Shown: piece after piece, positions 45,254 through 58,391 of the stretch
Position numbering within the stretch: the stretch's first letter is position 1
How the letters are laid out: each line of letters starts with the position of its first letter
NCBI GenBank assembly: GCA_002110485.1
Contig: MOWL01000067.1
Span: 3,286,001 to 3,350,000, forward strand
Length of the DNA: 64,000 bases
Direction: 5' to 3'
Origin: Emergomyces orientalis
Lineage: Eukaryota > Ascomycota > Eurotiomycetes > Onygenales > Ajellomycetaceae
Position numbers and translations under genes: made by a program
The notes under the pieces: model-generated
What the model was told of the DNA's origin: nothing
The model's database searches: none
What the model saw: the letters and a program-made list of their open reading frames with translations, nothing else

Positions 45254-46716
45254 TATGGCGGATGGGGTGGGATTGAACATTTTTGCTCGGGTGGAAGCTT
45301 GTCATCATGTTCACTAAACATTCAACGGAGCGTAACTTTCCAAACAAAAGAAAAGATGTTTAGATATGCCCGTTGTCTCCTTTTCCTGCTCTTGTTTTTT
45401 TTTTTTTTTAGAAGAAAAGATTCACACTATATGGGAAATGCATTCAGATGCATTCAGAGTAATATAATATAATGCAACGAGAGCACAGAGAATAGAATCG
45501 TATTCGTCAAACAGGCCGTGGAACGCATAGGACGATATATATGAGATAACATGCTATGGGAACCAAAAAGAAAATTTTTTTTGACAAAAAGAAGGCTCTT
45601 AAGAGGAATGTTGCGTGAATTGTATATCAAAAGCTCTGTATACTGGGGGGAGGCAGGAGGAAGGGTGTAGTGTTTTATGTACGTCTAACTGTGGTAACTT
45701 ATGCGTGAGGGGAAATATGTGTTGAACATGCTCCATGCTCCGCGCTTCATGACAGGAGTGAATGCCAAAAGATAAAATAAAGTAAAATAAAATAAAATAA
45801 GGCAGAAGAACGGGTATAAAACAGAGATGGCATAAAAAAATTAATAAAAAAAAAAAAAGACGTAAAGGCAACAGAATGTGTACAGTGGCGAATAGGTACC
45901 TAGGTAGGTATACAAGATAAAACTTAATAAACCAAAAAACCAATGACCAAAGAAACAGATACAATGCAGTACAAACCACGTCGCCCCAATATAAATCTGC
46001 TTCTGACGCTCTGTTGCTTGTTGAATATAACAAGCCAAAAAGAGAAAGAAAAAAGAGAAAAGGCCCCCCCCAAGATGAATGGTCACAATGTGGAAAAGGC
46101 AGTCCCCAGCGAGATAGATCAACAAAACCTGACTGACCCACTGGAACTCCCGTACCACCAAAACTCCCCAAAACATCCAGGTATTCATTATTTTTGCACC
46201 GCGCTATATATATACGTATATGCACCGCACTGCAAAACATCAGAATAAAACTAACAACAGGTTTCGTTTGTGTTGCAAAACAGGGATGATTTCATCATTG
46301 ACCAAATCACGGGCCCCTGGAGAGAGAGATAAGAAGTAGAAATAGAAGGAGGAGGAGGAGGAGGAGGAGTAGGAGGGCGAGGATGATGATGGTTAGATAA
46401 GTCTGAAGAAATGGCTCAGTTCACAATCGTAGTAGAAAATGGTGAAAAAAACGGGGAAACTGTTTCTGTAAGAAACCTAAAGGCAGGAGGGGGAGTCGAG
46501 AGAGTTGTTACGAGGTAAACCTGCGCATATGCCTATTACCCACCACCCCCCTGGGGTCCTATCGGTATTATTCCAAATGGGTATAGGTATTAATGGGTAA
46601 CAATTAGGAAAGATAAATTGTCTCTCTCCTCAATAGATCGGAAGACGTGGCGCGAGGGAAAGCTTCTGAGAGGTACGTAAGAGAGGGGTGGAGAGGAATA
46701 GAAAGAAAAGAGGGAA

Positions 46717-46730
46717 GGGGGGGGGGGGGG
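46717..46730. repeat. Homopolymer of 14 G
   Basis: Uninterrupted G run on the plus strand between RVS161 and the kinase gene. Confidence 0.85.
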
Positions 46731-47254
46731 TGAGAGAGGAAAAATTCATCATAAATATTCATTTGCGTGAGAGGATATGCTGACATGACATGAGGAAGAA
46801 AAACAAAGAAGGAACAATGCAATAACAAAAATAAAGGTGATAAAAAAGCATCACGGTGTATAGTGCGATTAAGAGCGAAAAAATGAGAAAAGGATAAAAC
46901 AAGGAAAAGGGAAAGGTGAACAAGAAAAAAAGTTGAAAGAAGAAAAATGACAATGAGCCCTCCTTCTATGGAGATTAAAAAATAAAATAAAACCTGATAC
47001 ACACAAAAGTTTGATGTTGAAAAAGGAGATGCGTAAATTCAATAATGTTCCACCCCATGCCCGCTCGTGGGTTTTCCTCTCCGCTGATGGGAAGAGACCC
47101 AACCAGCCAATCAACTAACCATGTTATGGGACTGGATACCCAAGGGAATAATAATATCCCAATAGGTGAATAGAGTCAACGATTCCCCATCGATACTCAA
47201 TTCAGCATATGAAAACGAAAAATAAATCAAAACAAAAAACATAAAAAGGTCTGT

Positions 47255-48903
47255 TTAAAGCCCCTCCTCTCCCGCTTTGCATATTCGTATCTCTCGAACC
47301 CACTCTGATTTCAAGACCTGAGATGCCGTGATCCGGCGTGTGGGATTGGGATCGAGTATAGAGTAGATCACGTTTCGACAACGCGCCTTAACGGGGGATT
47401 AAAAAGAAAAAAGTTAGTGTTCTGCGAAAAGAATGATATAAAATGTGATAATGAAAAAAGAAAAAAGCAGGAAAAAAGGAATGGGTTGAAAAAAGTTACC
47501 CGATGTAATGTCTCAATGGGAGCGTAACCATCTTCGTCCCTTCTCCCCTCCAGGTACCGGTCGTAGAACTCATCCTCATCCCGTTGAGCAACTCTCCAGA
47601 GATGCCTGCCCGTTCTCATTGCCATGTAGATAACTCCAGTGGCCCAGACATCGACGGCTCTGGGGTCAAATTCTTTATCGACATATTCCTCCGGAGCAAT
47701 ATAAGGAGCAGAGCCACAAAGACCAGCCGTCATATGCGCTTCCTTTTCCCACGCCATGCGGAAACATTCTCCGTTGCCGAAGTCTGTGATTTTAAGGGCA
47801 CCATGCGTCGTCAAAAGGAGGTTCTCCGGTTTGAGGTCGCGGTGAGCCACGCCCATTTCATGCATGTACTCGACGCCACGCATGAGTTGTTTGAAGTAGC
47901 AATCAGCCTCGCCAACCTCAAGTTTCCCTGCTGAAAGGACCAAGGTATAAAGATCACCGCCCGCACAGTACTCCATGACTTCACAGTAATCACCTTTGGA
48001 ATCCTGCATCAGATCCAGGGTATGGATGATATTCGGGTGGCGAAGGGACGACGAGATGCAAAATTCTGATGTCAGCCGTTTTTGATATCTCTTTGTGGTC
48101 TCCTGGGGTCGTCGTCGAAATTCTTTAACAGCATAGAGCTGTTCCGTTTTGGAATCTTTAGGGTCCACTTTGTGCGAGATACGGACAATTCCAAAAGCAC
48201 CACGGCCAACAACCTCCTGACATTTGCCGTATTTATCAACTAGGGATGCATTAGATTGCGGACCTCCCTTCTTGTCCGTTGCCTGTCTATCTCTTTCGGT
48301 TTTGAGCTGATCAACCCATGTCGACATTAAGGAGAGATGCTGGTCATCAACATGGTCTTCCTTCTTTTTTCCACCTCCCAGCATATCCCGTAGCATATCC
48401 GAGAGTTTCTCTTGACGCTTGGCGCTTTTCAAATGATGCATATGCGATCCACCCTCGATAGCTTCGAATCGTTTGTGGGTCGGGGCGACCTCTTTGCCCT
48501 GCTTCTTATCTCCATCTAGCTTTTTATCCGACTGCTTCGACGAAGCCTTTGAAACGGGACCTGCGGGGTTGTGATCGCTCGGTGGGGTCGTCACAGCGGG
48601 GGGAGTGAGTGGCTGCTGCGGTTGCTGTTGTCTGCCGTTATTCGCGCGGCTCTGCGCAACTGCATCCTTCACAGCCTCGACTTCCTTGTTGGAAAGCTTG
48701 CCAGACTGAAACATGCGAGAGAAAGGGTTTGTCATCTTTGATCTTGAGGGTTTAGGAGACGCCGCACCTCCCTGCACCGATGGGGGAACAGGTAGGTGGG
48801 TGTTCTCCAAAGCCTTTGTTATCTGGTCGCCATCCGGATCGTCTGAATTCTGCGATATCGATGAAGCTGTTGAAGGTGTAGACAGTGGAACGGATGGATT
48901 CAT
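47255..48903 (-). CDS. Hal4/Sat4-type serine/threonine protein kinase
   Basis: 511-residue kinase of the fungal NPR/Hal family. Yeast Hal4 (Sat4) and Hal5 activate the Trk potassium transporters and stabilise nutrient permeases under salt stress. Exons 48903-47500 and 47386-47255, phase 0. Residues 1-220 are a disordered Ser/Gln/Pro/Lys regulatory region. The kinase domain has Gly-loop VGRGAFGIV (about 229-237), Lys in YAVKEF (about 257), catalytic HRDLKPEN (about 353), DFGNGE (about 371), a CGSAPYIAPEE activation end (about 402) and DVWATGVIYMAM. The family-specific C terminus RCRNVIYSILDPNPTRRITASQVLKSEWVREI is supplied by exon 2; without splicing the frame would end in a low-complexity intron-coded tail. 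A 10-kb gene-poor stretch lies upstream, suggesting long regulatory DNA. Family sure; exact ortholog (Hal4, Hal5 or Hrk1) not decided. Confidence 0.93.
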
Positions 48904-49497
48904 GTGCGTAGATTAAGTGGGAATGCTGTTAAGGGGAGTCAAGAACGTGACTCCAAAGGGGACCGCGGGTGACTGCACCAGCGGGGTGGATGAGATGGAT
49001 GGACACGGATGGATGACACAACAACTGTCAGGAGGAAGATTTGAAGGGCCAGTGGCGGGTATAATATAAGTAGGATTTTCCTTTTTCCTTTATTTTTTTC
49101 TCTCCCTTTCGAAAATAATTGCTGCTGAAGTGTGAAGGAGCAAGAACGCCACCCACGGGCGATTCAACCGCAAGATTTCGGGATATCGAAGACAAAAAGA
49201 ATAGAATACTGATGTAACCGGGTATTTACAGAACAAGGTAGGCGCGTGATATCAAGGAAACGAAATAGTAGTATTGTTTTTTTGTATAGGGTTATATATA
49301 ATAGTAGTATATATGTAGAGAGGGTATAACCAAAGAGAGAAGAGGAAAGGAAGAGCGGAAAGGGACGAGCCCAGGTGGGACGAAGCCCAGAGACGGGGTA
49401 TAAAATCGAGGACGACAAAATAGAAGATAATCTGGAGACTGAACGAGAATCCGTGAAGACCCTTCCGAACTCTCCAGCTTGATGAAGAACAATAAAA

Positions 49498-49556
49498 GAG
49501 AAAGAAAAAAAGGAAGAGAAGGAAAAAGAGAAGAGGAAGGGGAAAAGAAAGTTGGG
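49498..49556 (-). promoter_or_regulatory. CT-rich promoter tract of the kinase gene
   Basis: Plus strand is nearly all purine, so the coding-sense strand of the kinase gene is CT-rich about 600 bases upstream of its start codon. This suits the transcription start zone of a fungal gene. Confidence 0.45.
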
Positions 49557-52500
49557 GAGGCGAGGTTGAAATATCTAAGCGCAGTCAAACAAACTCCCAC
49601 ACCAGACACAGCGAAACCGAATACAGAAGCACAAGAGTGTTGACACAGACACGCAACAGACACAAGACACAACTACACTCTGGTACCCCAACGAGGCTGC
49701 TCCCCCTCCTCCTCCTGCTGCTGCTGCTACTTCTCCTCCTCCTCCCACTCTTCCCTTTTCCCTCTTTTTTTACCTTTTCCCTGCGCAGCGTGTGGCCGAA
49801 GCTTCTGCAGCAGGGAGTTAGCGGGCTTGCTAGCCGGTGGAGTCAGGTCTTGCAGTGGCTGGTTACAGTGGATTGATTTATTTGGTGAGTGGCTGCTCCC
49901 CAGGCGTGAGATTTAGATGAGGGGGTTCTGGCTGCGGGTACGGTATGGGTATGGTATCCGTATGGCCTGGTTACTTACCGTGTCCCGTATGGTAAACTGC
50001 TTACTACCTCTGTCTGACATTGCCACAACCTACTTTTAGGTAAATAAACGACTTTCGCCCCATCACCCTCTTCATGTATCATGTTCATGTATACAGGCAG
50101 GTAGGTCTGTATGTCTCACCAAGCCGATTCTGTGGTCTGATGTGCAAACAGAGTTGGCTGGGGCCTTATGTCGTCATTCCAGGAGAGCTAGTAGTATGGG
50201 ATGGACCATATGGGATTTGAACAGCCAGGCTTGTTCTATTTCCCGCTAATTTGAAGGCTAGAGAAAAGAGAGGAGAAACACAGCCCACCCAAACAAACCT
50301 CTGTATAATCGGGAACATCTCCAACTTCCTGATGAGGGGTTTTCTTGTTTTTTGATTGTTTTTTTTCGCTGTTTTTATTATATATTTTTTTTAAACTTCG
50401 TTCTCTTTCGGCTGGTTGATATGATATATCCTCGGATAACTAACAAAGTCACAGGTTGTGTGGCATGAGATTCCATTTTATTTTCGTGCTTTTCCCAGTT
50501 GCCCGTTTTTTGGTTTTGAAAAGCTGCTGCTGGAAAGGATATTAAAATTGTTCTCAAAACCCGAACTCGAAATCAGTGGTAATGTGTAATTCGGGATTCG
50601 CCTGTGGCTGATTAGTCTAATTAAGCTGCCTATCCTCTGAAATGTCGAATTGCCTTATCACAAGCCCACAGAAAATAATCCATCCATTGATGATTTGCAG
50701 CAAAAACACACACACTTTCTCTCTCTGAAGCTTAGGCCACCAAGCAGTCAAGGCTCAAGTTTTTCTTTTTCTTTTTAAATTTTCAACATTTCAACAAAGA
50801 AGAAAGCAATTTTTTATATGTGTGTGTCGAATCCTGTTCACCTCTTCTTTTCTGTCTATCTTGCAAAGTGGATAACATTTAAGAACAAAAGGGTTGTATT
50901 AATTTCTCATTATTACTCACCGCTGATTCCCACTCACATGGCTCTCGTCTTTTGCTACTTACCTACCTTTCTCAGTTTTTTTCCCAGCAATAATGAAGTT
51001 ACCTTTCCTCCTTTTATTGTTTTATAAAAAATAAAAATAAAAAACATTCAGGTTTCAAAAACAAAAACAAAAACAAAAATAATAAAACTTCCATGCAGGC
51101 TTGGCTTTGAACTGGTCTTGGCACCCTTTTCAAAAACTTTGGCTAATGACAGTCTCCCTCCTGGCTGTCCACCGCATTATGATGTCAATCAAGTGGCAGT
51201 CTTCCCTTACTGGGTGTATGGCCCGTTCAGTTTCAATTTCTCCTCCTTGCCGATATTATTAATACATTATTGCTCTTTTACAGTTGAAATATCGTATGGA
51301 AATGGAGTAGCGAAACTTGCACTCATCATTGTGAAGATCTGGTAGTTGTAACTATCGATTTTTTTTTTATCTCTGATGGGAAATTCTTGTGCCTTCTTTT
51401 TGCTGCTCTGTAGCACTGTATGATATTCTCAAAAGCAACAGCATGTAACAAAAAGTAACAGCAATATAATAAAATTTTGGCATATCCTTTGTATCTACTC
51501 CCAGCTAGCTAGCTATATGCATCCGCGACGAGGAGGCTCTACTTTTGATAATGCGATTGCTTTATATCTGAAAAGTTAATCAATTTTTCATTTCCCCCCT
51601 TCTCATTTAACCTTTCTAAAATTTAACTGTTTCTCCTCTATTTATTTATTTTGGTGATTGCATTTCTTTTCTCTCTCTCTCAAGACATAAATTATCATAT
51701 AAGCGGTTCGGAAAATATTACTGAGTAAAATAATGTTCTTTCACTTTGCCTCCTTTTCTACATATTGCAAGAACCAGAAAAAAATAAAGACAAAAGAAAA
51801 TCAAGAAAATCAAGAAAAAGATGGAAATCAAATATTGAAAGGTTGTACAAGTTGCCCACATGCTAGTAGTACCCACGGATGGATGTCTCCACAGACCACG
51901 CGCTAAAAGTTTCATCAACAACCGTTGGCTTTTCCTGCGCAAGGTTTGAGTCTAGAACGCCGCTTTCTGCATCCTTATCTGAAAGGCTGAAAGGGGGGGA
52001 ATTTCCCTCTTGACTACCTAAGCCTTATCACTGATCAGAAATCAAGAAAAAGAAAGGAAAAAAAAAAGGGGGAGGGGGAGCGTTATTTTGAGGGCAATGA
52101 AAAAGGAGAAAGATATCGGCCTCACTGTGCTGAGAAATTCTAGAACCCCCTTTATTCTTTTGTGTTTTATTTTGTATTTACTGCAATTCCCCCTCTCCGA
52201 TTATAGCTGCCAATGCAGATGAAGAATGGATGAGAGGAATTATTGAGAAGGGACCAGCACAGCGCATCTTTATATGATTTAATTAAAACAGAATTCCCCT
52301 TCTTGTTACTCGTCCGCCAATACGCAGTTCTGAAAAGAAAGAAAGAGGAAGTAGAAAGGAGGAGGGATAAAATAAAAAAAAGCCCCATTGATCGAAATAG
52401 GCAGCGCCCAGATCAAGACAGCTAAATAATTTGCTGGTATGACAGAAGAAAGGTAGAATGGAAATAGAATGGAACATTCCATGGTTCTTAATGCTGTACA

Positions 52501-53106
52501 CTTTGTACTCTCCGGGGTTAGTTATTTCGAGTAACTATATATGTCATGTGAAAGGAACAACACAATCAACCGACAACCTTCATATACATTCTGCGGGTGT
52601 AGAAAACTTCTGATTGCGCGCGTGTGTGTCTCGTGTACATGCTACTGTGGCTAGTGAGAGTCTTTGAACTGGTGGTTAAACGTCCCCTGGGGTCAGTTAC
52701 TTTTATTCTACTGTGATGTTTTATACCCTGCCCGCTTTGAGACTTTTGCAACTAGGTACTGAAAGCTGGAGGAAAAGGTTTATCAGACGCTTGAAACTAA
52801 AATTGATATTCTTTTCAGCTGGGGTTAAACCAAATGGTCAGAAGAGGGTTTGTTTTTTTGTTTCTTTGCTATCCTCCCTTTTCTAAAATTCATCATTACC
52901 TACCTGGGTACAGCGACAGCAACAACGATGACAGCGAGCTGACATACATTGTGCGCAGGCAAAAATGGATCTCCGAAATAATGCAAATAAGAATAGGTGA
53001 ACGTCAGTTCGCGCAATGGAGGTGCGAAAACGCTGCATGCGCCCAAGTCCGTCACCATTGATGAAAGGGGATGGACATTGAGGTAAAAAGGCACGTTGGG
53101 TCTGTT

Positions 53107-53146
53107 TTGGATTTGATTTTGATTTTTGGATTTTGGATTTTGGATT
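53107..53146. repeat. GGATTTT-like tandem repeat
   Basis: About five imperfect copies of a 7-base unit GGATTTT or GATTTTT. Non-coding. Confidence 0.75.
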
Positions 53147-53466
53147 ACTGGCATATGCAATATACATGCACATAATACTATCGGAAGTTTGGAACAGTGC
53201 AGACGAACCTTTGTTCAATTATGCCTACCCCCCACTGCCTTTCCCCTCAATTGGGTTTGTTACATCGGCTGTCATCCACAGGAAGCGCATATTGGTGGTG
53301 CGAAGGGAATCACAACTATGGTTCCACGTGGGGGATTGATCGCCAACATACTTGATCGTATTTTCCGTACGATTCTGCATGTGCTTGAACCCCTAATCAG
53401 CTCGCGAGAATCTGGAGGCTCATTCCCTCGCAATCTCGCAATCTTGGGGGAGGGGTCGGTCACGGC

Positions 53467-53490
53467 AAGCTACATATCAAGCTACATATC
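53467..53490. repeat. 12-base tandem duplication
   Basis: AAGCTACATATC repeated twice in direct succession. Confidence 0.85.
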
Positions 53491-55825
53491 AACGCCCTGC
53501 CCGGAATGGGAATCTGCTCCCTCTTTTTACCATTCTATTTTATTTTAATACCTTTGTTGAATGAAAACACCCCTCGGTCGTTATGCATTCCGTTTGTATT
53601 GTTGGTCTTGGATTTACCAACGATGCCGTAGGCTGCCCATTGGCAAGTTGCTCTTTTCAGAGTGGACACTTGTGTACTCCATTTTTAGGCATTTACGATA
53701 TTGAGCTGCTCTGCCAGGAATGCAGGTATCTTGCTCTTGGCAAACCCCCCGCGTTTGTCCCATAATCCGTGACAGCGAGATGCAGGAAAGCCCAAAAATA
53801 TGAATATTAATAAATGGCAGAAGCATTCCGCTTCGGAAAGTCATTTGGAGATTCCGAATCCTCCAATCCTGTTCCAGCGTTTCAAACCTTTACCTTAATT
53901 ATATTTATGTGGGAAATTTGCGCGATTACTCCCTTTAGTAAGGCCTGGCATTAAAATGATTCTACTGTTTGAAAATGAAGTTCGTTTCTGCGTGGATCCC
54001 CTAACGCAGGCGCATCAAATCAGAAATATCCCGCAAAATCCAAACCACCACTCACGAATTGCATCTGATCTGATCTAGGACGATCTAGTTACATAGTGAG
54101 CCGTTAGGGAATTGTGATTAAAATACTCCGTACGATCTAAGAAAATCAGCGCTGTTCCTTAGCCATGAAGAATTGAAACAAGGAGGGGGGAGATTGAGTA
54201 ATCAAAGACAACCCCCTCCCTCCTGGATTTGTCGGTTCTATACTTCATATTTTCTCTCTTCTCAGCCCCTCATACCCGATATCTATAATAGGTATGTATC
54301 TATGCCTTTGCATTGACAATCACGAAGGGCATCAAACAAAAACATTTAACCAGTCTCATTTAGCCGCCCACATCTCTGTGTAATGATGTTCCTTTTAAAC
54401 TCTGTTTTCCCCGTCCATTTCTCCGTCATCCCCAACCATTACTCCTTCAAATACACGTATCGTGTCGTAAATGACATAACCGCAATACGCCCGATTGTGT
54501 ATCAGTATGTATAAATTACACGCGCCACGTAAAATATAAAGCCCCAACCACGTTTGTGCCCCCTTGCTTCCTGCTGTCTGTAGCTGCCACGATCTCCACT
54601 GCCACATATTATTAGTAACCTACGAACCTGCTTTTTATGCACGGCCTTGGATGTAAGAAACAGCTCATGTGCTAAACCAAGCTTCTTATTATTTTGACCC
54701 TCAAATGCGTCCGTGAATGGCACAAGGGAAATAAATTCTTTTTCAGCAATAAATTTTCTCTTTTTGCTGTACCTTCATTTCTGACCTGATTCTAACTTAT
54801 GATGTAACCTCTTGATAATATACATAGGGGTGGGTTAGGCTGGTAAATGGAACGTCGTCACAATTTTTTTTTATGCTGCAAGGGAACATTATCATCATAT
54901 GCAACACAGACAGAACCATGATCACACCTACCTTTAGCTTACCCTGCTTTATCAACCTAGGTAGGTAAGTTTAACAGAATAACTAGGGAATTTGCAGGTA
55001 ATAAGTGGAAGCAAAAGATGAAAAGAAAAGAGGGCAGAAACCCCGAATTTCGAGCTGAAATAGAAATCCCGAACCCCCTATTTTTACGGCCATTTGCGCC
55101 GCCAGCGCCCAGCTACGTAACAACGGTGCAGTTTCCTGCCACTGGTTAAGCAAGCAAAAAGCCGAAAGGTGACTGGCAACAGATAACATGGAGATGGACG
55201 AAGAGCGGTGACAAGAACAGATAAATCAAATCATGGCAAGAGGGTGATTGTTCAATTGGTTCGCCATGGAGTTTTTGTTTCAATGTTCCAATTTCTATTC
55301 CGGAAAATGGGGGAATAACAGTTTTCCCATACAGAATCCCCGCCATCCTCCCCTTTTTTTTCTCCCCCCTTTTATGGAATCTATCACAGGTTACATGGCT
55401 TAAAACCTACATTTCATGCATGACAAATATGCCGCTTAAGCTGTGACGATGTGTGAATAGGTAACATGGATGGGAGGCGTTGGAGAAGGGTTCGTTGTGG
55501 CTCGAGATATCTTCCGCCCAGAAAGGTATTACAAATGAAAAAAAAAAAATAAAAGATACAAAATTTAAAAAAATTAAAAAAAAAAATTAAAAAAAATTAA
55601 AAATGTCATAGAATATTCTTGTTCCTGTTCATATCTTAGCTTTCTTCTCTTTTTTTCATATCCCGTTTTTGCTCTTTTCCCGTACACTCGCCCTCAAGAC
55701 TCTGAGTCCCGTTTCTACCGCTAGAGCCCTTCCTTGTCTGTGTGGATGGGGGATATCAAAGCAAGTAGATACGGCATGTGCATGTATGGCCAGTCTTTCG
55801 AATAGCTCAAGAACTAGCCACGGCC

Positions 55826-55844
55826 GGGGGGGGGGGGGGGGGGG
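55826..55844. repeat. Homopolymer of 19 G
   Basis: Longest homopolymer G run of the window, in non-coding DNA. Such runs are hotspots of sequencing and replication slippage. Confidence 0.85.
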
Positions 55845-56723
55845 AAACCCATGACCAATTTGCAGATACGGACAGATGCATTTATTAATTCCCTGCGTCC
55901 TGATTATCCGCTTCCCCCTTCCTAGAGAGCCATTCGACCAGGTTTTCGATCCACCAGAACTGCCACGGAGTCATTTTCTTACATGCATTTGATAGGAATG
56001 AAGGCAAGGAAATGCCCAAGGTATATACATAGCTACCCTCTATTCTCGGGTAGCTACTTAGGAATCTTCCGGTAGCTGCAAAACCTTTCCATTTTTTGCT
56101 TGCTCCCTTGATCTCCTTCAGCTCTCAGCCACCAATTGTTTCATTCGTCTCCTCCCTACCAAACGGCCTGCATGGCGCTAGGGCATTGACGTCTCGAGGC
56201 GGTTAACTCGTTAATGTCAACTAACACTCCTTAGCCAGGAGCTAATAATCTCAAAATTGGCCCAAGGGAGAAATAGTAAGTTTGTTGTTCGTTTTTATTT
56301 CTAGGATTTCTGGGGGACTGAAACCAGCAAGAATATCCCGCCATTTTCGTTCAGGAATTGATAAAACTACCAAATGAATCCCACCTCTGCTAAAGCAAAC
56401 AAACAGTTAGTCCTTGTGCAAAAAATAACATCCCTCTTCCCCTCAGCAGCTGTTTTCCATCTACAAACCATAGACATACATTTCTGTATCTGCAGACTCA
56501 AAACTGCCTTCAAGAAAAATGCAGGACTTTCATTTGCCACTTTTTTTTAAATCTTCCGACAGCAGATGAACCACGGGGGCGGGGGGTGGGGGGCGGGGCG
56601 TATTTATAATAGCCGCGCTAGATTGAACAATTACATGCCAGCGCTGCGGATTACCTACACACAAATTCAGCTGCAATGAGAGGACACTGATAAGAGGAAG
56701 AAGCCAATTGCAATAGTAGTACC

Positions 56724-56833
56724 TCAGTGACCCACCGTGTGCTGGATGCGCTTACGGGATTGAGAGCGTTCTTTGCCGTTGATGCTACTGTGGTTGCCGT
56801 AGTCAAACCACCTAGCATCCGGATCGTTGAGGC
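56724..56833 (-). CDS. Possible terminal exon of a small spliced gene
   Basis: On the minus strand a clean acceptor (GCATGACAG) at 56834-56842 precedes a stretch with fungal-like, C-ending codons: LNDPDARWFDYG, then NHSSINGKERSQSRK and RIQHTVGH followed by TGA at 56724. The first codon needs one base from an upstream exon. I could not fix that exon: candidate donors between 56850 and 57350 are weak. One other frame is also open through this exon, which lowers confidence. The segment looks like the basic C-terminal tail of a small protein; I do not recognise the family. Confidence 0.35.
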
Positions 56834-57323
56834 CTGTCATGCGTGCATACAGAGAGAAATATCATAAGAATGGGTAGCAAGCTGGGGACTTATGATACAG
56901 AAAATGATATTCATGATCTTTTGTGTCTGGAAGGCATATGAAAAAGGGGCAGCACAAATGCTTCTTGTAATAACGACTCCAGAAAAGATTTTATTACCTT
57001 AACACATCTTTCAATTCATGAACAGACCTGCCTCGAGATTGGTCATATCTTATGTTAAAACAAATTGGGCATATCTCTCTAGGAGAAGTTTGTATGGGGG
57101 ACAAATAGATATCTAATTCAAAAGTATCAGATTCAGTTGAAAAGTTGGTTAGTTGCCTCTGGTGTCTACTCATATACCAAAAACAAATGAACTTATATCC
57201 CCTCCAGAAAGAAAAGGAAAAAAAAGGAAGAACCCCTCACAATATCCATATGTACCAGAGTGGTTACTGACGATACAATAACAGAATTCTTCAGTCTAAG
57301 GCCCTTCCAGCATGTCCGAAATG

Positions 57324-57344
57324 CGCTTCATGATCCATGAAGCG
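57324..57344. repeat. Perfect 9-base hairpin
   Basis: CGCTTCATG and CATGAAGCG separated by ATC. Possible structured RNA or protein-binding palindrome; no further support. Confidence 0.6.
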
Positions 57345-57839
57345 GCATCTACAAAAATTATTCATATCCTTTCGTTAACCAAACTGATGAAGTGGGGGAT
57401 ATATGCCTATATGCAACGGGCCATAGAAAGTACAGCCAACCCAGCGCGGAAGGACGTGCAATCCAGAGACCCGTTATGCGTTTTAACCAATACCTCATAT
57501 ACAGGGGAATTATTCCGTTCTGACATAAAGATGCAGGGGAGACAGGCCACACTACCCACTGACCCTGACACTGGCCCGAAGACGACGAGGATGAGGACTG
57601 TGAATGGAGCTGGGGGATGTAGATAGTTTCAGCTCAGGGCCGTGGCCAAGATGGTTGCGGCTCCTGTGACCGCTGTCCGGTGATAAGGGGAAAGAAAGAA
57701 ATAAAGGGACGCAAATCATTTTGATAATTTTGTTTCCTGTTCTCTTCCCTACACGCCCCCCTTTCCTGAAACCCAGATCCACCTAGTTTCAGAGATGCGA
57801 GATAAGCGTTTTATTGAGGGACTTTGTAAACGACGAGCA

Positions 57840-57897
57840 AAAAAGAAAAAAAAAAAGAAAAAGAAAAAGAAAAAAGGAAAAGAAAAAAAGAAATAAA
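57840..57897. repeat. Polypurine A/G tract
   Basis: Almost pure A with scattered G on plus, AAAAAG-type units. Non-coding. Confidence 0.8.
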
Positions 57898-58139
57898 TTG
57901 TCAGCGAGATAAAATGCCTCCTTCTCCATGCATCGCTATATATATGTAATGTCCTTGCACATAAACAAACACCGGGGTAGAGAGTTTTCTGCAGAAGTTT
58001 GGCTGCCGCACTTCAAGTTTTCACCAACACTCTTTTGTTTTAAAGGATTTGTTGTGGGCGTTTCGAGCTGCGGGAAACGAGGGTTGAGATCTAGGTGAGC
58101 CTTTCTGCGGTATGTGTATTTGGAGAAGAGAATGGGTTG

Positions 58140-58391
58140 TTATGGGGATGGTAGTGTGTCAAAGAAGTTAATAAGATGTGTCACTATGGCTATCAGGAAT
58201 GCGGAGGCAACGGCAGAAGATGAGGTTGGGAAGATTGGGAAAGCTTGTATCGGGATGGATATTTGGAAGATTGCGGCGCCCCAGTCAGTGTTGGTGGTTT
58301 GTTTCTAGAGGGTCTTGGGGTTAAAGAGTTGGGCACTTAAACCCTCATTCACCAGCTCGTTTTGTAATTCCTTACTTGGTGTGTATTCCAT
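58140..58391 (-). CDS. Possible 67-residue single-helix membrane protein, one intron
   Basis: Candidate exons 58391-58353 and 58304-58140 with a 48-base intron (donor GTGAAT, TTTAAC-like branch site, acceptor CTCTAG). Without splicing, an in-frame TAG at 58305-58307 interrupts the frame, so an intron just removing it is attractive. The product would start MEYTPSKELQNEL, continue TNTDWGAAIFQISIPIQ and carry one hydrophobic stretch AVASAFLIAIVTHLINFF near the C terminus. Codon use is C-ending, as in other genes here. The opposite strand is also open across 58114-58308, so chance cannot be excluded. No family recognised. Confidence 0.3.

Larger units (their letters stand above)
44421..47254. other. 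Intergenic region between the kinase stop and RVS161 start
   Basis: Holds the RVS161 promoter and 5' UTR and the kinase 3' UTR. It is rich in simple repeats: ATG/ATC triplets near 44970, an ATA triplet run at 45223-45250, an A/T-rich stretch at 45770-45860, a GGA run near 46345 and 14 G at 46717-46730. No gene seen. Confidence 0.55.

Noticed and set aside
45599..46240. 213-codon minus-strand frame
   Set aside because: Extremely Phe/Leu/Tyr-rich translation of A/T-rich low-complexity DNA; it does not look like a folded or membrane protein family.
57312..57626. 104-codon plus-strand frame
   Set aside because: No family, overlaps the hairpin and open minus-strand frames.
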